From positions 1 to 64,000 of the forward strand of contig NZ_LMFV01000003.1 of assembly GCF_001427285.1 (NCBI RefSeq): a stretch of 64,000 nucleotides of DNA. The letters run 5' to 3'. This DNA comes from Mesorhizobium sp. Root552. GTDB lineage: Bacteria > Pseudomonadota > Alphaproteobacteria > Rhizobiales > Rhizobiaceae. Below are positions 16,500-24,922 of this stretch, in pieces (position 1 is the stretch's first letter; every line of letters starts with the position of its first letter). Position numbers and translations under genes: made by a program. Below the pieces are notes generated by a model, which was given only the letters and a program-made list of their open reading frames with translations, did no database searches and was not told where the DNA came from.

Positions 16500-17921
16500 A
16501 TGCCGCCTGCAAAAAAGGAAATTCGCCCGAAACGCGCCCGCACTCCCGCATTCGTCAAGAACCTGCGCGGAGTCAAAAACTGGAGAGAAGCCACAGACTG
16601 GCTTGAGTGGCGCGGCATCGAAGACATCGAGTGCATCACCCCGGACCAGGCCGGTGTCGCCCGCGGCAAGATGATGCCGTCGAAGAAATTCACGTCCAAC
16701 ACTTCGCTTGCCCTGCCTTCGGCCGTGTTCATGGCAACCATTTCCGGCGGTTACCCGGAGGATGGCAACGGCTTCGTCTATCCGGAAGATGACGGCGACC
16801 TCAAGCTCCTGCCCGACCTGTCGACGCTGACCGTCGTGCCGTGGGAGGAAGACCCGACGGCTGCCGTGATCTGCGATCTGGTGCACCAGGACGGGCGTTC
16901 GGTCGAGTTCACGCCGCGCAACGTGTTGAAGCGCGTTCTTGCCGCCTACGACAAGCGCGGCTTGCGGCCGGTCGTCGCGCCGGAAATCGAGTTCTATCTC
17001 GTTCATAAGAACCCCGACCCCGACTATCCGCTGACACCTCCTGTCGGACGTTCGGGCCGCGCCATCGGCGGCGGCGCCGGCTATTCCATCGCCGGCGTCA
17101 ACGAGTTCGATGAACTGATCGACGACATCTACCACTTTTCCGAAAGTCAGGGCCTCGAGATCGACACGCTGATCCACGAGGAGGGTGCCGGCCAGCTCGA
17201 AATCAACCTGCGCCACGGCGACCCGGTCGAACTTGCGGACCAGGTGTTCATGTTCAAGCGCACCATTCGCGAGGCGGCGCTCAAGCACAACATCTATGCC
17301 ACCTTCATGGCAAAGCCTATCCAGGGGCAACCCGGCTCGGCCATGCACATCCACCAGTCGATCATCGACAAGAAGACCGGCAAGAACATCTTCACCGCCG
17401 AGGATGGCTCGGAAACCGACGCCTTCTTCCATTTCATCGGCGGCATGCAGAAACATGTGCCGAATGCGCTGGTCATGTTCGCGCCCTACGTCAACTCCTA
17501 CCGGCGGCTGACGCAGGCGGCGTCCGCGCCGGTCAACAACAAGTGGGGCTACGACAACCGCACCACGGCTTTCCGGGTGCCGCGCTCGGACCCCGCGGCG
17601 CGACGCGTCGAAAACCGCATTCCTTCCTCGGATGCCAATCCTTATCTGGCGCTGGCGGCGTCGCTGGCCTGCGGCCTCATCGGCATGACCACCAAGGTCA
17701 AGCCTGAGCCGCCGATCCTGACCACCGCAAACGAGGACGAGATCGACCTGCCGCGCGGGCTGCTCGAAGCCGTCGACCTGTTCGAGGGCGACGAGGCACT
17801 GTGCGAGATGCTGGGCATGACCTTCGCCACCACCTATGCGGCGATCAAGCGGGCGGAGTTCGAAACCTTCATGGAAGTCATCAGCCCGTGGGAACGGGAG
17901 TATCTGCTGCTGAATGTGTGA
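16500..17921 (+). CDS. puuA: Glutamine synthetase family protein, gamma-glutamylputrescine synthetase-like
   Basis: A 473-residue glutamine-synthetase fold enzyme. The conserved blocks are EIEFYLVH (metal-binding Glu), GAGQLEINLRHGDP, the ATP/glutamate block AKPIQGQPGSAMHIHQS and NRTTAFRVPRSDP with ENRIPSSDANPYLALAAS. The tyrosine adenylylation loop of GlnA is not apparent. PuuA enzymes join glutamate to putrescine as the first step of the Puu polyamine pathway. The partner FAD oxidase (PuuB-like) lies just downstream and a polyamine importer is 26 kb away, which supports that reading. Other gamma-glutamyl-amine substrates are possible. The ATG at 16500 is used; a TTG immediately before it is in frame. 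Confidence 0.75.
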   Translation: MPPAKKEIRPKRARTPAFVKNLRGVKNWREATDWLEWRGIEDIECITPDQAGVARGKMMPSKKFTSNTSLALPSAVFMATISGGYPEDGNGFVYPEDDGDLKLLPDLSTLTVVPWEEDPTAAVICDLVHQDGRSVEFTPRNVLKRVLAAYDKRGLRPVVAPEIEFYLVHKNPDPDYPLTPPVGRSGRAIGGGAGYSIAGVNEFDELIDDIYHFSESQGLEIDTLIHEEGAGQLEINLRHGDPVELADQVFMFKRTIREAALKHNIYATFMAKPIQGQPGSAMHIHQSIIDKKTGKNIFTAEDGSETDAFFHFIGGMQKHVPNALVMFAPYVNSYRRLTQAASAPVNNKWGYDNRTTAFRVPRSDPAARRVENRIPSSDANPYLALAASLACGLIGMTTKVKPEPPILTTANEDEIDLPRGLLEAVDLFEGDEALCEMLGMTFATTYAAIKRAEFETFMEVISPWEREYLLLNV

Positions 17922-17940
17922 TTTAGGGCAGTAGGGAGAA

Positions 17941-18309
17941 ATGCCGTCAAAGATTGATTCGTACAAAGATCTTCTTGTTTGGCAGCAAGCTATGGACTTG
18001 GCAGTTTCAACTTATGAACTCACCCGATCCTGGCCCAGGGAAGAACTCTACGGATTGACTGGTCAGGCCCGCCGTGCCGCTTCGTCCATCCCCGCCAATA
18101 TCGCTGAAGGTTTCGGTCGGGAGAGCAGAGCATCCTACCAGCACTTCTTAAAGATCGCGCAAGGATCGCTTAAAGAACTGGAAACGCATTTGCAAATTGC
18201 CCAACGTATCGATCTCGCCCCCGCGAATTCGATCGCACCACTGATGAGTTCAAGCGAAAGCGTCGGCAAACTGTTGCGACTCCTCATCCGCAAGCTATCC
18301 GACAGCTAG
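17941..18309 (+). CDS. Four-helix bundle protein (23S rRNA intervening-sequence protein family)
   Basis: This 122-residue protein belongs to the S23/IVP four-helix-bundle family (TIGR02436-type). The signature is YKDLLVWQQAMDLA near the start, then LTGQARRAASSIPANIAEGFGR and SYQHFLKIAQGSLKELETHL, with a helical C-terminus. Members are encoded in intervening sequences of some 23S rRNA genes and are related to the Avd accessory protein of diversity-generating retroelements. Their biochemical role is not settled; nucleic-acid binding is likely. Its ribosome binding site (AGGGAG) is formed by the left inverted repeat. It is in neither an rRNA operon nor a retroelement here but separates puuA-like and puuB-like genes. 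Confidence 0.88.
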   Translation: MPSKIDSYKDLLVWQQAMDLAVSTYELTRSWPREELYGLTGQARRAASSIPANIAEGFGRESRASYQHFLKIAQGSLKELETHLQIAQRIDLAPANSIAPLMSSSESVGKLLRLLIRKLSDS

Positions 18310-18312
18310 TTC

Positions 18313-18352
18313 TACTGCCTTACTGCCTTACTGCCTTATTCCCCTATTGCCC
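18313..18352 (+). repeat. Octamer tandem array after the four-helix-bundle gene
   Basis: Five consecutive 8-bp units start 3 nt past the stop codon: TACTGCCT x3, TATTCCCC, TATTGCCC. The last two units form most of the right-hand inverted repeat of the cassette. Confidence 0.8.
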
Positions 18353-18370
18353 TAATCTGTGTACCGCCCC

Positions 18371-19657
18371 ATGCCCTACCAGTCCCCCATTTCACCCGGC
18401 CGCTCATGGTATGAGGATACTGCCGGCCCGCGACCGGAATATCCTGCGCTTGAAGGTAGCCGAAAGGCTGATGTCGTCATCATAGGCGGCGGTTTCACCG
18501 GCCTGTCCGCAGCAGCCCATCTCGCCAAAGCCGGCAGCGATGTCGTGCTGATCGAGGCACACCGCTTTGGCGATGGCGCATCCGGCCGCAATGGCGGCCA
18601 GCTCGGCACCGGGCAACGCGCCTGGGCCGAGGAGATGGAGGCGGAATATGGCCTGACCCGGGCCAAGGCGCTGTTCGACATGGCCGAGGAAGCCAAGACG
18701 CATCTCCTGGAATTTGCCGAGGCCAACAGGATCGACATCGACTATATGCCGGGCCAGATGTCGGTTGCTCACAAGAAGCGCTTCGTCGATGACTACAAGG
18801 CGCATGCCGAGATCATGGCAAACCGCTTCGACTATCCGCACCTCTCCTTCATGGATGCCAAGCAAACGGCCGAGCGGCTTGGCTCGACACATTATTTCGG
18901 CGGCGTTCGCGACGCCGGTACTGGCCATATCCATCCGCTCAAGCTGGTCGTCGGCACGGCGCGCATCGCTGCCGAGGCCGGTGCGCATCTCTACGAGAAC
19001 ACGCCCGCGACCGGCGTCGCCACCAATGGCGGCAAGGTCCAGGTCACGACGCCGAAGGGAACGGTCACTGCGGACAAATGCCTGATCGCGGTCAACGCCT
19101 ATGGCGGCACGCTGGAGCCGGTCAGCGCCGCCCATATCATGCCGATCGGCTCGTTCATCGGCGCAACCGTGCCGCTCGGCGCCGGCTCGCCCGTGCTGCC
19201 GGGGGGCGAGTCGGTCGACGATTCCCGCTTCGTCGTGCGCTATTTCCGCAAGTCGAAGGACGGGCGCCTGCTGTTCGGCGGCCGCGAGATCTATGCCGTC
19301 AACGACCCCAAGGACATCCACATCCATATCCGCAAGCAGATCACCGAAATCTACCCATCGCTGAAGGATGTCGAGATCACGCATGGCTGGGGCGGTTATG
19401 TCGGCATCACCGTTCCGCGCAAACCGTTCGTGCGCGAAGTCATGCCCAACGTCATTTCGGCCGGCGGCTATTCCGGCCATGGCGTGATGCTGTCGAATTT
19501 CGTCGGCAAACTTTATGCCGAAACGGTCGGCGGCAACCGCGACCGGCTGAAGCTCATCGAGGACCTGAAAATCCCCTCCTTCCCCGGTGGACGTACATTC
19601 CGCACCCCGCTCCTGTTCCTGGCATTGAACTGGTTCGCGCTGCGCGACCGCTTCTGA
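18371..19657 (+). CDS. puuB: FAD-dependent amine oxidoreductase, gamma-glutamylputrescine oxidase-like
   Basis: A 428-residue DAO-family flavoenzyme. The N-terminal FAD loop is VVIIGGGFTGLSAAAHLAKAG (about 35-55), followed by RNGGQLGTGQR. The C-terminus carries the glycine-rich SAGGYSGHGVMLSNFVGKLYAE that closes on FAD. PuuB oxidises gamma-glutamylputrescine to the aldehyde, and the puuA-like gene upstream fits. I chose the ATG at 18371; a GTG at 18359 is in frame and neither has a clear ribosome binding site. This may be because the four-helix-bundle cassette ends 15 bp upstream and could have displaced the native leader. Oxidation of another secondary amine cannot be excluded. Confidence 0.75.
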   Translation: MPYQSPISPGRSWYEDTAGPRPEYPALEGSRKADVVIIGGGFTGLSAAAHLAKAGSDVVLIEAHRFGDGASGRNGGQLGTGQRAWAEEMEAEYGLTRAKALFDMAEEAKTHLLEFAEANRIDIDYMPGQMSVAHKKRFVDDYKAHAEIMANRFDYPHLSFMDAKQTAERLGSTHYFGGVRDAGTGHIHPLKLVVGTARIAAEAGAHLYENTPATGVATNGGKVQVTTPKGTVTADKCLIAVNAYGGTLEPVSAAHIMPIGSFIGATVPLGAGSPVLPGGESVDDSRFVVRYFRKSKDGRLLFGGREIYAVNDPKDIHIHIRKQITEIYPSLKDVEITHGWGGYVGITVPRKPFVREVMPNVISAGGYSGHGVMLSNFVGKLYAETVGGNRDRLKLIEDLKIPSFPGGRTFRTPLLFLALNWFALRDRF

Positions 19658-19675
19658 AATCAATCGACGTGGCGT

Positions 19676-20545
19676 TCAGTCGTCCGCCACGTCGCGCGCG
19701 ATGTCCCAGAAGGCCTTGACCAGCTTGCCGCTGGAGCGTTCCCGCAGGCAAATCAGGGCTTCATCCATCAGCGTCTCCGGCCCGTCGATGAGGATCGGCT
19801 TCAAACGTGCATCAAGACCGAATTCCGCCTTGGTGACGAAGCCCACGCCGACACCTGACGCCACGATTTCCCGTATCGCCTCGCGACCCTCGGCTTCGAT
19901 CGTCGGCACCAGTTCGACGCCCATGCTCTCGGCCAGAGATTCCAGCTTGTACCTGGTCTTGGAACCGCGTTCGCGCAACACAAGCGGCTGTTTGGCGAGA
20001 TCGGCGAGGTTGAGTTTGCGCGCGCCAGCCAAAGGGTGATTGTGGGCGACGAAGGCGACAATCGGCGAGGAGTTGAGCTTCAGTATATCGAACTCACGCC
20101 CCTGCGGGATTTCGCCCAGCACGCCGATATCGGCCTCGTAGGCAAACAGGCTGGTGATGACGCTCTCGGTGTTGCCGGCGCGAACCGTCACCTGAATGCC
20201 GGGATATCTGGCGCGGAACCGGCCGAGTATCTGGACAAGATGGTGCGCGGCGTCGGCGACGATGCGCAAGGTGCCGGCCCGGAGCGCGCGCGATTCCGAT
20301 AAAAGGTCGAGCGCCTGCTGCTCGGTATCGAACATGCGGTGCGTGATTTCCAAAAGACGCTGACCCTGCTGGGTGAGCGTGACTTGCTTCTTGTGCCGAT
20401 TGAACAGGAGGACGTCATATTCCTCCTCCAGCTTGCGCACCTGGTCGGAGATGGCCGGCTGGGTCAGGAACAGCGCTTCCGCGGCCCTCGAGAACCCACC
20501 GCAGACGGCGACGTGATGAAAGGCACGCAATTGCACATATCGCAT
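19676..20545 (-). CDS. LysR-type regulator of aminoethylphosphonate catabolism
   Basis: A 289-residue LysR regulator (from MRYVQLRAFHHVAV; an in-frame GTG/ATG extension reaches 20560). The winged helix reads GGFSRAAEALFLTQPAISDQV. The sequence looks like the LysR family that accompanies phosphonate degradation genes (TIGR03339-type). The co-inducer domain has the usual DIGVLGEIP and HPLAG segments. It is divergent from the Na/Pi transporter gene and upstream of phnWAY, so an AEP-responsive activator role is likely. T-N11-A dyads occur in front of its own gene, phnW and phnS. Confidence 0.85.
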   Translation of the reverse strand: MRYVQLRAFHHVAVCGGFSRAAEALFLTQPAISDQVRKLEEEYDVLLFNRHKKQVTLTQQGQRLLEITHRMFDTEQQALDLLSESRALRAGTLRIVADAAHHLVQILGRFRARYPGIQVTVRAGNTESVITSLFAYEADIGVLGEIPQGREFDILKLNSSPIVAFVAHNHPLAGARKLNLADLAKQPLVLRERGSKTRYKLESLAESMGVELVPTIEAEGREAIREIVASGVGVGFVTKAEFGLDARLKPILIDGPETLMDEALICLRERSSGKLVKAFWDIARDVADD

Positions 20546-20559
20546 CGGTGACACCACCA

Positions 20560-20572
20560 TCTATAAGGTAGA
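20560..20572. promoter_or_regulatory. Candidate LysR (T-N11-A) site between lysR and the Na/Pi transporter
   Basis: TCTATAAGGTAGA is a T-N11-A box with perfect TCTA/TAGA arms, just upstream of the regulator's start and about 80 bp before the transporter ATG. It matches a site upstream of phnS (28470-28482) at 9 of 13 positions. Confidence 0.35.
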
Positions 20573-20653
20573 ATAATGCAACTATAGAAACTAACGAATT
20601 GACTTATGTAAAGCGGAAAGTGAACCTGTTTCATTGTCCGATCGAGGCCGGCC

Positions 20654-22318
20654 ATGCATTTCTCGCTCATCCTGCTGCACCTCGCGGGTGCTACTTTGCT
20701 GTTGCTCTATGCGGTGCACATGGTTCGCACCGGCATGGAACGCGCCCATGCCTCGACGCTGAGGCGGCTGCTCGGCAATGCGAAGGGCAGCGAGGTCAAG
20801 GCGCTTTTCGGCGGCACGGTGGTGGCGGTGGCGCTGCAGAGCTCCACCGCGGTCGCAATGCTGGCCTGCGGCTTCGCCGCCAGCGGCATGCTTGCCCTGC
20901 CGGTCGGGCTTGCGCTGCTTCTCGGCGCCGATTTCGGCTCGGCGCTGGTCGTGCGTGTGCTGTCCTTCGACCTCGGCTGGCTGATCCCCGTCTGCCTGCT
21001 CGTCGGCGGCATCATGCACCTCAAGATTCCCGGCCAGACCGTGCGGGAGACGGGCCGAATGATCCTCGGCGCGGGCTTCATGCTTCTGTCGCTGAGGCTG
21101 ATCGGCGAGGCGACCGGGCCGTTGCGGGACGCCGCCCTGCTGCCTGCGCTGTCAGGCTATCTCGCCAGTGACTACGTCACCGCCTTTCTGCTGGGCCTTG
21201 CCTTCACCTGGCTCATCCACTCCTCGGTCGCCGCGGTGCTGATGATCGCGGCCTTCGCGGCGCAAGGGCTTGTTCCGCTCGAAGCCGGCGTGCCGCTGGT
21301 CCTGGGCGCCAATGTCGGCAGCGGCCTGATTGCCTTCTGGCTGTCGCGCGGCATGCCGGTGCAGGCGCGGCGCATTCCGGTCGGCAACCTTCTGTTTCGC
21401 CTTGCCGGTGCCATCATCGCCCTCGCGCTGATCGAGGCGCTGGCCCTGCCGGTCGAAAAACTGGGAGGCGCAGGCGCGGCGCTGGTCAATCTCCATGTCG
21501 CCTTCAACGCCTGCCTCGCCGTCGTCAGCTTGCCTTTTGCCGGAGCGATGGCCCGGCTGACGTTGCGCCTGATCCCCGACCCTGTCGCGAAAGACGGCGA
21601 AAAAGGCTTGCTTGGCCGCCGCACCTCCGCGCTCGATCGTACCGTCATCGGCAATCCGAAGCTCGCTCTCACCAGCGCCACGCGTGAACTGCTCAGGATG
21701 GGAGAGCTCATCGAATCGATGTTTGCCCCGGTCATGCATCTTCTGGTCGATGGATCGAAAGAGGAGATCGCCCGGGTCCAGAAGATCGATGAAGACGTCA
21801 ACAGCACCCATACCGAGATCAAGCTCTACATAGCCGAGCTCAATCGGGGCGGCTTGTCCGCACAGGATATACGCCGCGGCATCGAGCTTACCGATGTCGC
21901 CATCAACCTCGAACATGCCGGCGACATTGTCGCCAAGAACCTGCTCGCGCTGGCGGCGGAACGCGCCCAGAAACGGCTCGCATTTTCGACTGCCGGCCTC
22001 GAAGAAATGAAGGAACTTCACGCACGCGTGGCTGAAAACCTGCAGCTGGCACTGAACGTGCTGGTTTCCAACGACCTGTCCACGGCCCGCCAGCTTGCCG
22101 CGGAAAAGGAACGGGTGCGCGACATGGAGCGGCACAGCCACGAACAGCACCTGATGCGGCTGCAATCCGGCATCGCAGAAAGCATCGAAACCAGCGACAT
22201 CCACCTGGAAGCGGTGCGGGCCCTGAAGGAATTCAACTCGCTTCTGGTCACGGTTGCCTATCCGCTGTTGATGGAAAACGGCGACCTGTTGACCAGCCGC
22301 CTGGCTCGCATCGGCTGA
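20654..22318 (+). CDS. Na+/phosphate symporter family protein with C-terminal PhoU domain
   Basis: A 554-residue inner-membrane transporter of the NptA/YjbB type. It has two Na/Pi cotransporter repeats (about 1-300), each with the QSS-type motif (VALQSSTAVAMLACGFAASG, and a second IHSSVAAVLMIAAFA). A PhoU-like helical domain follows (about 340-540). YjbB proteins can export phosphate when internal Pi is high. Here the gene opens the AEP locus, where PhnA releases one Pi per substrate. Export of surplus Pi when AEP serves as carbon or nitrogen source is therefore a reasonable inference. It is co-directional with phnW, 104 bp upstream. Confidence 0.85.
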   Translation: MHFSLILLHLAGATLLLLYAVHMVRTGMERAHASTLRRLLGNAKGSEVKALFGGTVVAVALQSSTAVAMLACGFAASGMLALPVGLALLLGADFGSALVVRVLSFDLGWLIPVCLLVGGIMHLKIPGQTVRETGRMILGAGFMLLSLRLIGEATGPLRDAALLPALSGYLASDYVTAFLLGLAFTWLIHSSVAAVLMIAAFAAQGLVPLEAGVPLVLGANVGSGLIAFWLSRGMPVQARRIPVGNLLFRLAGAIIALALIEALALPVEKLGGAGAALVNLHVAFNACLAVVSLPFAGAMARLTLRLIPDPVAKDGEKGLLGRRTSALDRTVIGNPKLALTSATRELLRMGELIESMFAPVMHLLVDGSKEEIARVQKIDEDVNSTHTEIKLYIAELNRGGLSAQDIRRGIELTDVAINLEHAGDIVAKNLLALAAERAQKRLAFSTAGLEEMKELHARVAENLQLALNVLVSNDLSTARQLAAEKERVRDMERHSHEQHLMRLQSGIAESIETSDIHLEAVRALKEFNSLLVTVAYPLLMENGDLLTSRLARIG

Positions 22319-22325
22319 TGCATAA

Positions 22326-22340
22326 GTATAATCTATATAC
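22326..22340. promoter_or_regulatory. Candidate LysR (T-N11-A) operator upstream of phnW
   Basis: GTATA-ATCTA-TATAC is a perfect 15-bp dyad containing T-N11-A. It is flanked by a larger inverted pair, GATGCAT (22317-22323) and ATGCATC (22365-22371). It lies 83 bp upstream of the phnW ATG. Confidence 0.4.
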
Positions 22341-22422
22341 GGATACAAAATAACGATTTTTCAAATGCATCACGACACCGCATCATGGCCACGATCAATG
22401 ATAGTCGATTGGAGAAACGGCC

Positions 22423-23622
22423 ATGTCGGACGAGGCGACATTAGCAACAAACGGCTTTGAACGGCCAGCACTGGGCGAACCCTATCTGCTGACGCCGGGT
22501 CCACTCACCACCGCCTATTCGGTCAAGCAGGCCATGCTCCGGGACTGGGGGTCATGGGATGCCGATTTCCGCGCCATGACGGCCGATCTGCGCCGCCGCC
22601 TGCTTGCGCTCACCGGCGACAGCAAGGGCGAGTTCGACTGCGTGCCGATCCAGGGCAGCGGATCGTTCTGCGTCGAGGCCATGCTGGGCTCCTTCGTGCC
22701 GAAGGACGGCAAGGTGCTGGTGCTTGCCAACGGCGCATACGGCCTGCGCGCAGCACAGACGATGCAGTATCTCGGCCGGGCCCACACACTCATCGACAAG
22801 GGCGACTACATGCCGCCGCGCGGTGACGAGGTGGCGGCCGCTCTGGATGCCGACCCGGCGATCACCCATGTCATCGCCATTCATTGCGAAACCAGCTCCG
22901 GCATCCTCAACCCCGTCGCCGAGATTTCGGAGGCTGTCTATGCCAAAGGCCGCAAGCTTCTGGTCGATTCGATGAGCGCTTTCGGCGCCATCCCGCTCGA
23001 CGTCAACGAGATCCGCTACGAGGCCATGGTTTCCTCGGCCAACAAATGCATCGAGGGCGTGCCCGGTTTCGGCTTCGTCATCGCCAAAAAGAGCGAACTG
23101 GAAGCCGCCAAGGGCCGCAGCCACTCGCTGTCGCTCGATATCCATGCGCAATGGGCGACGATGGAAAAGACCGGTCAATGGCGCTTCACCCCGCCGACAC
23201 ATGTCGTCGCGGCATTTCTCGAGGCTCTCAAGATCCACGAAGCCGAAGGCGGCGTCCCAGCCCGTGGCGCCCGTTACATGAAGAACCGCGATGTCATGGT
23301 AGCTGGAATGCGCGAGCTCGGTTTCGAGACGCTGCTCTCCGACCGCTGGCTCTCGCCGATCATCGTCACATTCTTCTGTCCGGCGCATGAGAACTTCGCC
23401 TTCGACCGCTTCTACGAGTTCATGAAGGACAAGGGCTTCATCATCTATCCGGGCAAGCTCACCGTGGTGGATTCCTTCCGCGTCGGCTGCATCGGCCGCA
23501 TGGACGAGCACGTCATGCGCCGCGTGGTCGAAGCCGCCGCCGCCTCGCTCGCCGAAATGGGTGTGACCGATGCCGCTCCGCCCCGCGAGGCGCTCGACGA
23601 ACGCGCCAAGCTCGCTGCCTGA
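22423..23622 (+). CDS. phnW: 2-aminoethylphosphonate--pyruvate transaminase PhnW
   Basis: A 399-residue PLP-dependent class V aminotransferase that converts AEP and pyruvate to phosphonoacetaldehyde and L-alanine, the entry step. Family marks are LLTPGPLTTAYSVKQAML at the start, RDWGSWDADFR, D182 in LLVDSMSAFG (pyridine nitrogen contact) and K208 in SSANKCIEGVPGFGF, the Schiff-base lysine. Length matches characterised PhnW, with a slightly longer C-terminus. It is the first of three enzyme genes; phnA starts 27 nt after its stop. No phnX (phosphonatase) gene is present, so the product continues through phnY. Confidence 0.96.
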   Translation: MSDEATLATNGFERPALGEPYLLTPGPLTTAYSVKQAMLRDWGSWDADFRAMTADLRRRLLALTGDSKGEFDCVPIQGSGSFCVEAMLGSFVPKDGKVLVLANGAYGLRAAQTMQYLGRAHTLIDKGDYMPPRGDEVAAALDADPAITHVIAIHCETSSGILNPVAEISEAVYAKGRKLLVDSMSAFGAIPLDVNEIRYEAMVSSANKCIEGVPGFGFVIAKKSELEAAKGRSHSLSLDIHAQWATMEKTGQWRFTPPTHVVAAFLEALKIHEAEGGVPARGARYMKNRDVMVAGMRELGFETLLSDRWLSPIIVTFFCPAHENFAFDRFYEFMKDKGFIIYPGKLTVVDSFRVGCIGRMDEHVMRRVVEAAAASLAEMGVTDAAPPREALDERAKLAA

Positions 23623-23649
23623 ACCCCGCCCCAACCAGGAAGAACTCCG

Positions 23650-24912
23650 ATGAACCAGATGTCCCCCGTCAGCGTCACCGCGAATGGCCGCACCTATGCA
23701 TGGCCGCGCATTCCGGCGATCGCAATCTGCCTCGATGGCTGCGAGCCGGCCTATCTCGACGAGGCGATCAAGGCCGGCCTGATGCCGGCTCTGGTAAAGA
23801 TCAAGGAAAAGGGCACGGTGCGTACGGCGCACAGCGTCATCCCGAGCTTCACCAATCCCAACAACATGTCGATCGCCACGGGTCGCCCGCCGGCAGTCCA
23901 CGGCATCTGCGGCAACTACCTCTACAATCCGGAAACGGGCGAAGAGGTGATGATGAACGATCCGAAGTTCCTGCGCGCGCCCACCGTGTTCAAGGCATTC
24001 TACGACGCCGGCGCCAAGGTGGCGGTCGTTACCGCCAAGGACAAGCTGCGCGCCTTGCTCGGCAAGGATCTCGGTTTCGATGACAATCGCGCCATCTGCT
24101 TCTCGTCTGAGAAGTCGGCTTCCACGACGAAGGCCGAGCATGGCATCGACAATGCCTCGAAGTGGCTCGGCCGTCCGGTGCCGGAAGTCTATTCGGCCGA
24201 ACTGTCGGAATTCGTCTTCGCCGCCGGCGTCAAGCTTTTGAAGGAATTCCGGCCGGACGTGATGTACCTCACCACGACCGACTACGTGCAGCACAAATAT
24301 GCGCCGGGCGTGCCGCAGGCCAACGCCTTCTACGAGATGTTCGACAAGTACCTGGCCGAACTCGATGCGCTTGGCGCCGCAATCGTCGTCACCGCCGACC
24401 ACGGCATGAAGCCCAAGCACCATGCCGACGGCTCGCCCAACGTCGTCTATGTGCAGGACCTGCTCGACGAATGGCTCGGCAAGGATGCCGCCCGCGTCAT
24501 CTTGCCGATCACCGATCCCTATGTCGTCCACCACGGCGCACTGGGCTCCTTCGCCACCGCCTATCTGCCGAAAGGAGCCGACCGCGAGGCGATCATGGCA
24601 AAGCTGCGCAAGGTCGAGGACATCACGTTGGTGCTCGGCCGCGAGGAAGGTTGCGCCCGCTTTGAACTTCCCGAAGACCGCATCGGCGACATCATCATGG
24701 TTTCGGGCGAGAACAAGACTATCGGCACCTCCGAGCACCGTCATGATCTGGCCGCGCTCAACGAGCCGTTGCGCTCGCATGGCGGCCTGACCGAACAGGC
24801 GGTGCCCTTCATCACCAACCGCAGACTGTCGGACCAGCCGGATGCACCGGCGTTGCGCAATTTCGACGCCTTCTACTACGCCGTCATGGCGGCGGCCCAG
24901 CCGGTTAATTGA
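23650..24912 (+). CDS. phnA: Phosphonoacetate hydrolase PhnA
   Basis: A 420-residue alkaline-phosphatase superfamily enzyme that cleaves the C-P bond of phosphonoacetate to acetate and phosphate. The two-zinc site is visible: D29 in ICLDGCEP, the nucleophile T68 in [21 protein letters not shown] (Asp and His), [12 protein letters not shown] (Asp-His) and a later VHHG. T68 and D29 fall at the positions known for the Sinorhizobium meliloti enzyme. The ATG follows AGGAAGAACTCCG. It is in the middle of phnW-phnA-phnY; phnY starts 10 nt downstream. Confidence 0.96.
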   Translation: MNQMSPVSVTANGRTYAWPRIPAIAICLDGCEPAYLDEAIKAGLMPALVKIKEKGTVRTAHSVIPSFTNPNNMSIATGRPPAVHGICGNYLYNPETGEEVMMNDPKFLRAPTVFKAFYDAGAKVAVVTAKDKLRALLGKDLGFDDNRAICFSSEKSASTTKAEHGIDNASKWLGRPVPEVYSAELSEFVFAAGVKLLKEFRPDVMYLTTTDYVQHKYAPGVPQANAFYEMFDKYLAELDALGAAIVVTADHGMKPKHHADGSPNVVYVQDLLDEWLGKDAARVILPITDPYVVHHGALGSFATAYLPKGADREAIMAKLRKVEDITLVLGREEGCARFELPEDRIGDIIMVSGENKTIGTSEHRHDLAALNEPLRSHGGLTEQAVPFITNRRLSDQPDAPALRNFDAFYYAVMAAAQPVN

Positions 24913-24922
24913 GGACAGGGTC

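Larger units (their letters stand above)
17923..18355. mobile_element. Putative four-helix-bundle cassette bounded by imperfect inverted repeats
   Basis: The unit begins 2 nt after the puuA-like stop with TTAGGGCAGTAGGGAG (17923-17938). It ends with TCCCCTATTGCCCTAA (18340-18355), whose reverse complement matches the left end at 13 of 16 positions, including the first eight. Inside are one gene (17941-18309) and five tandem octamers (18313-18352): TACTGCCT three times, then TATTCCCC and TATTGCCC. Codon use inside is visibly more AT-rich than in the genes around it. It lies between two genes that normally function together. I see no clear target duplication and no transposase, so mobility is an inference. 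Confidence 0.5.

Noticed and set aside
16500..17921. Calling this gene glnA (housekeeping glutamine synthetase)
   Set aside because: The adenylylation loop is not apparent, and the neighbouring FAD amine oxidase fits a gamma-glutamylamine synthetase better.
14795..17966. Long minus-strand open frames (506 and 583 codons) opposite ctaD and the glutamine-synthetase-like gene
   Set aside because: The products are low-complexity and charged, and both positive-strand genes are unambiguous.
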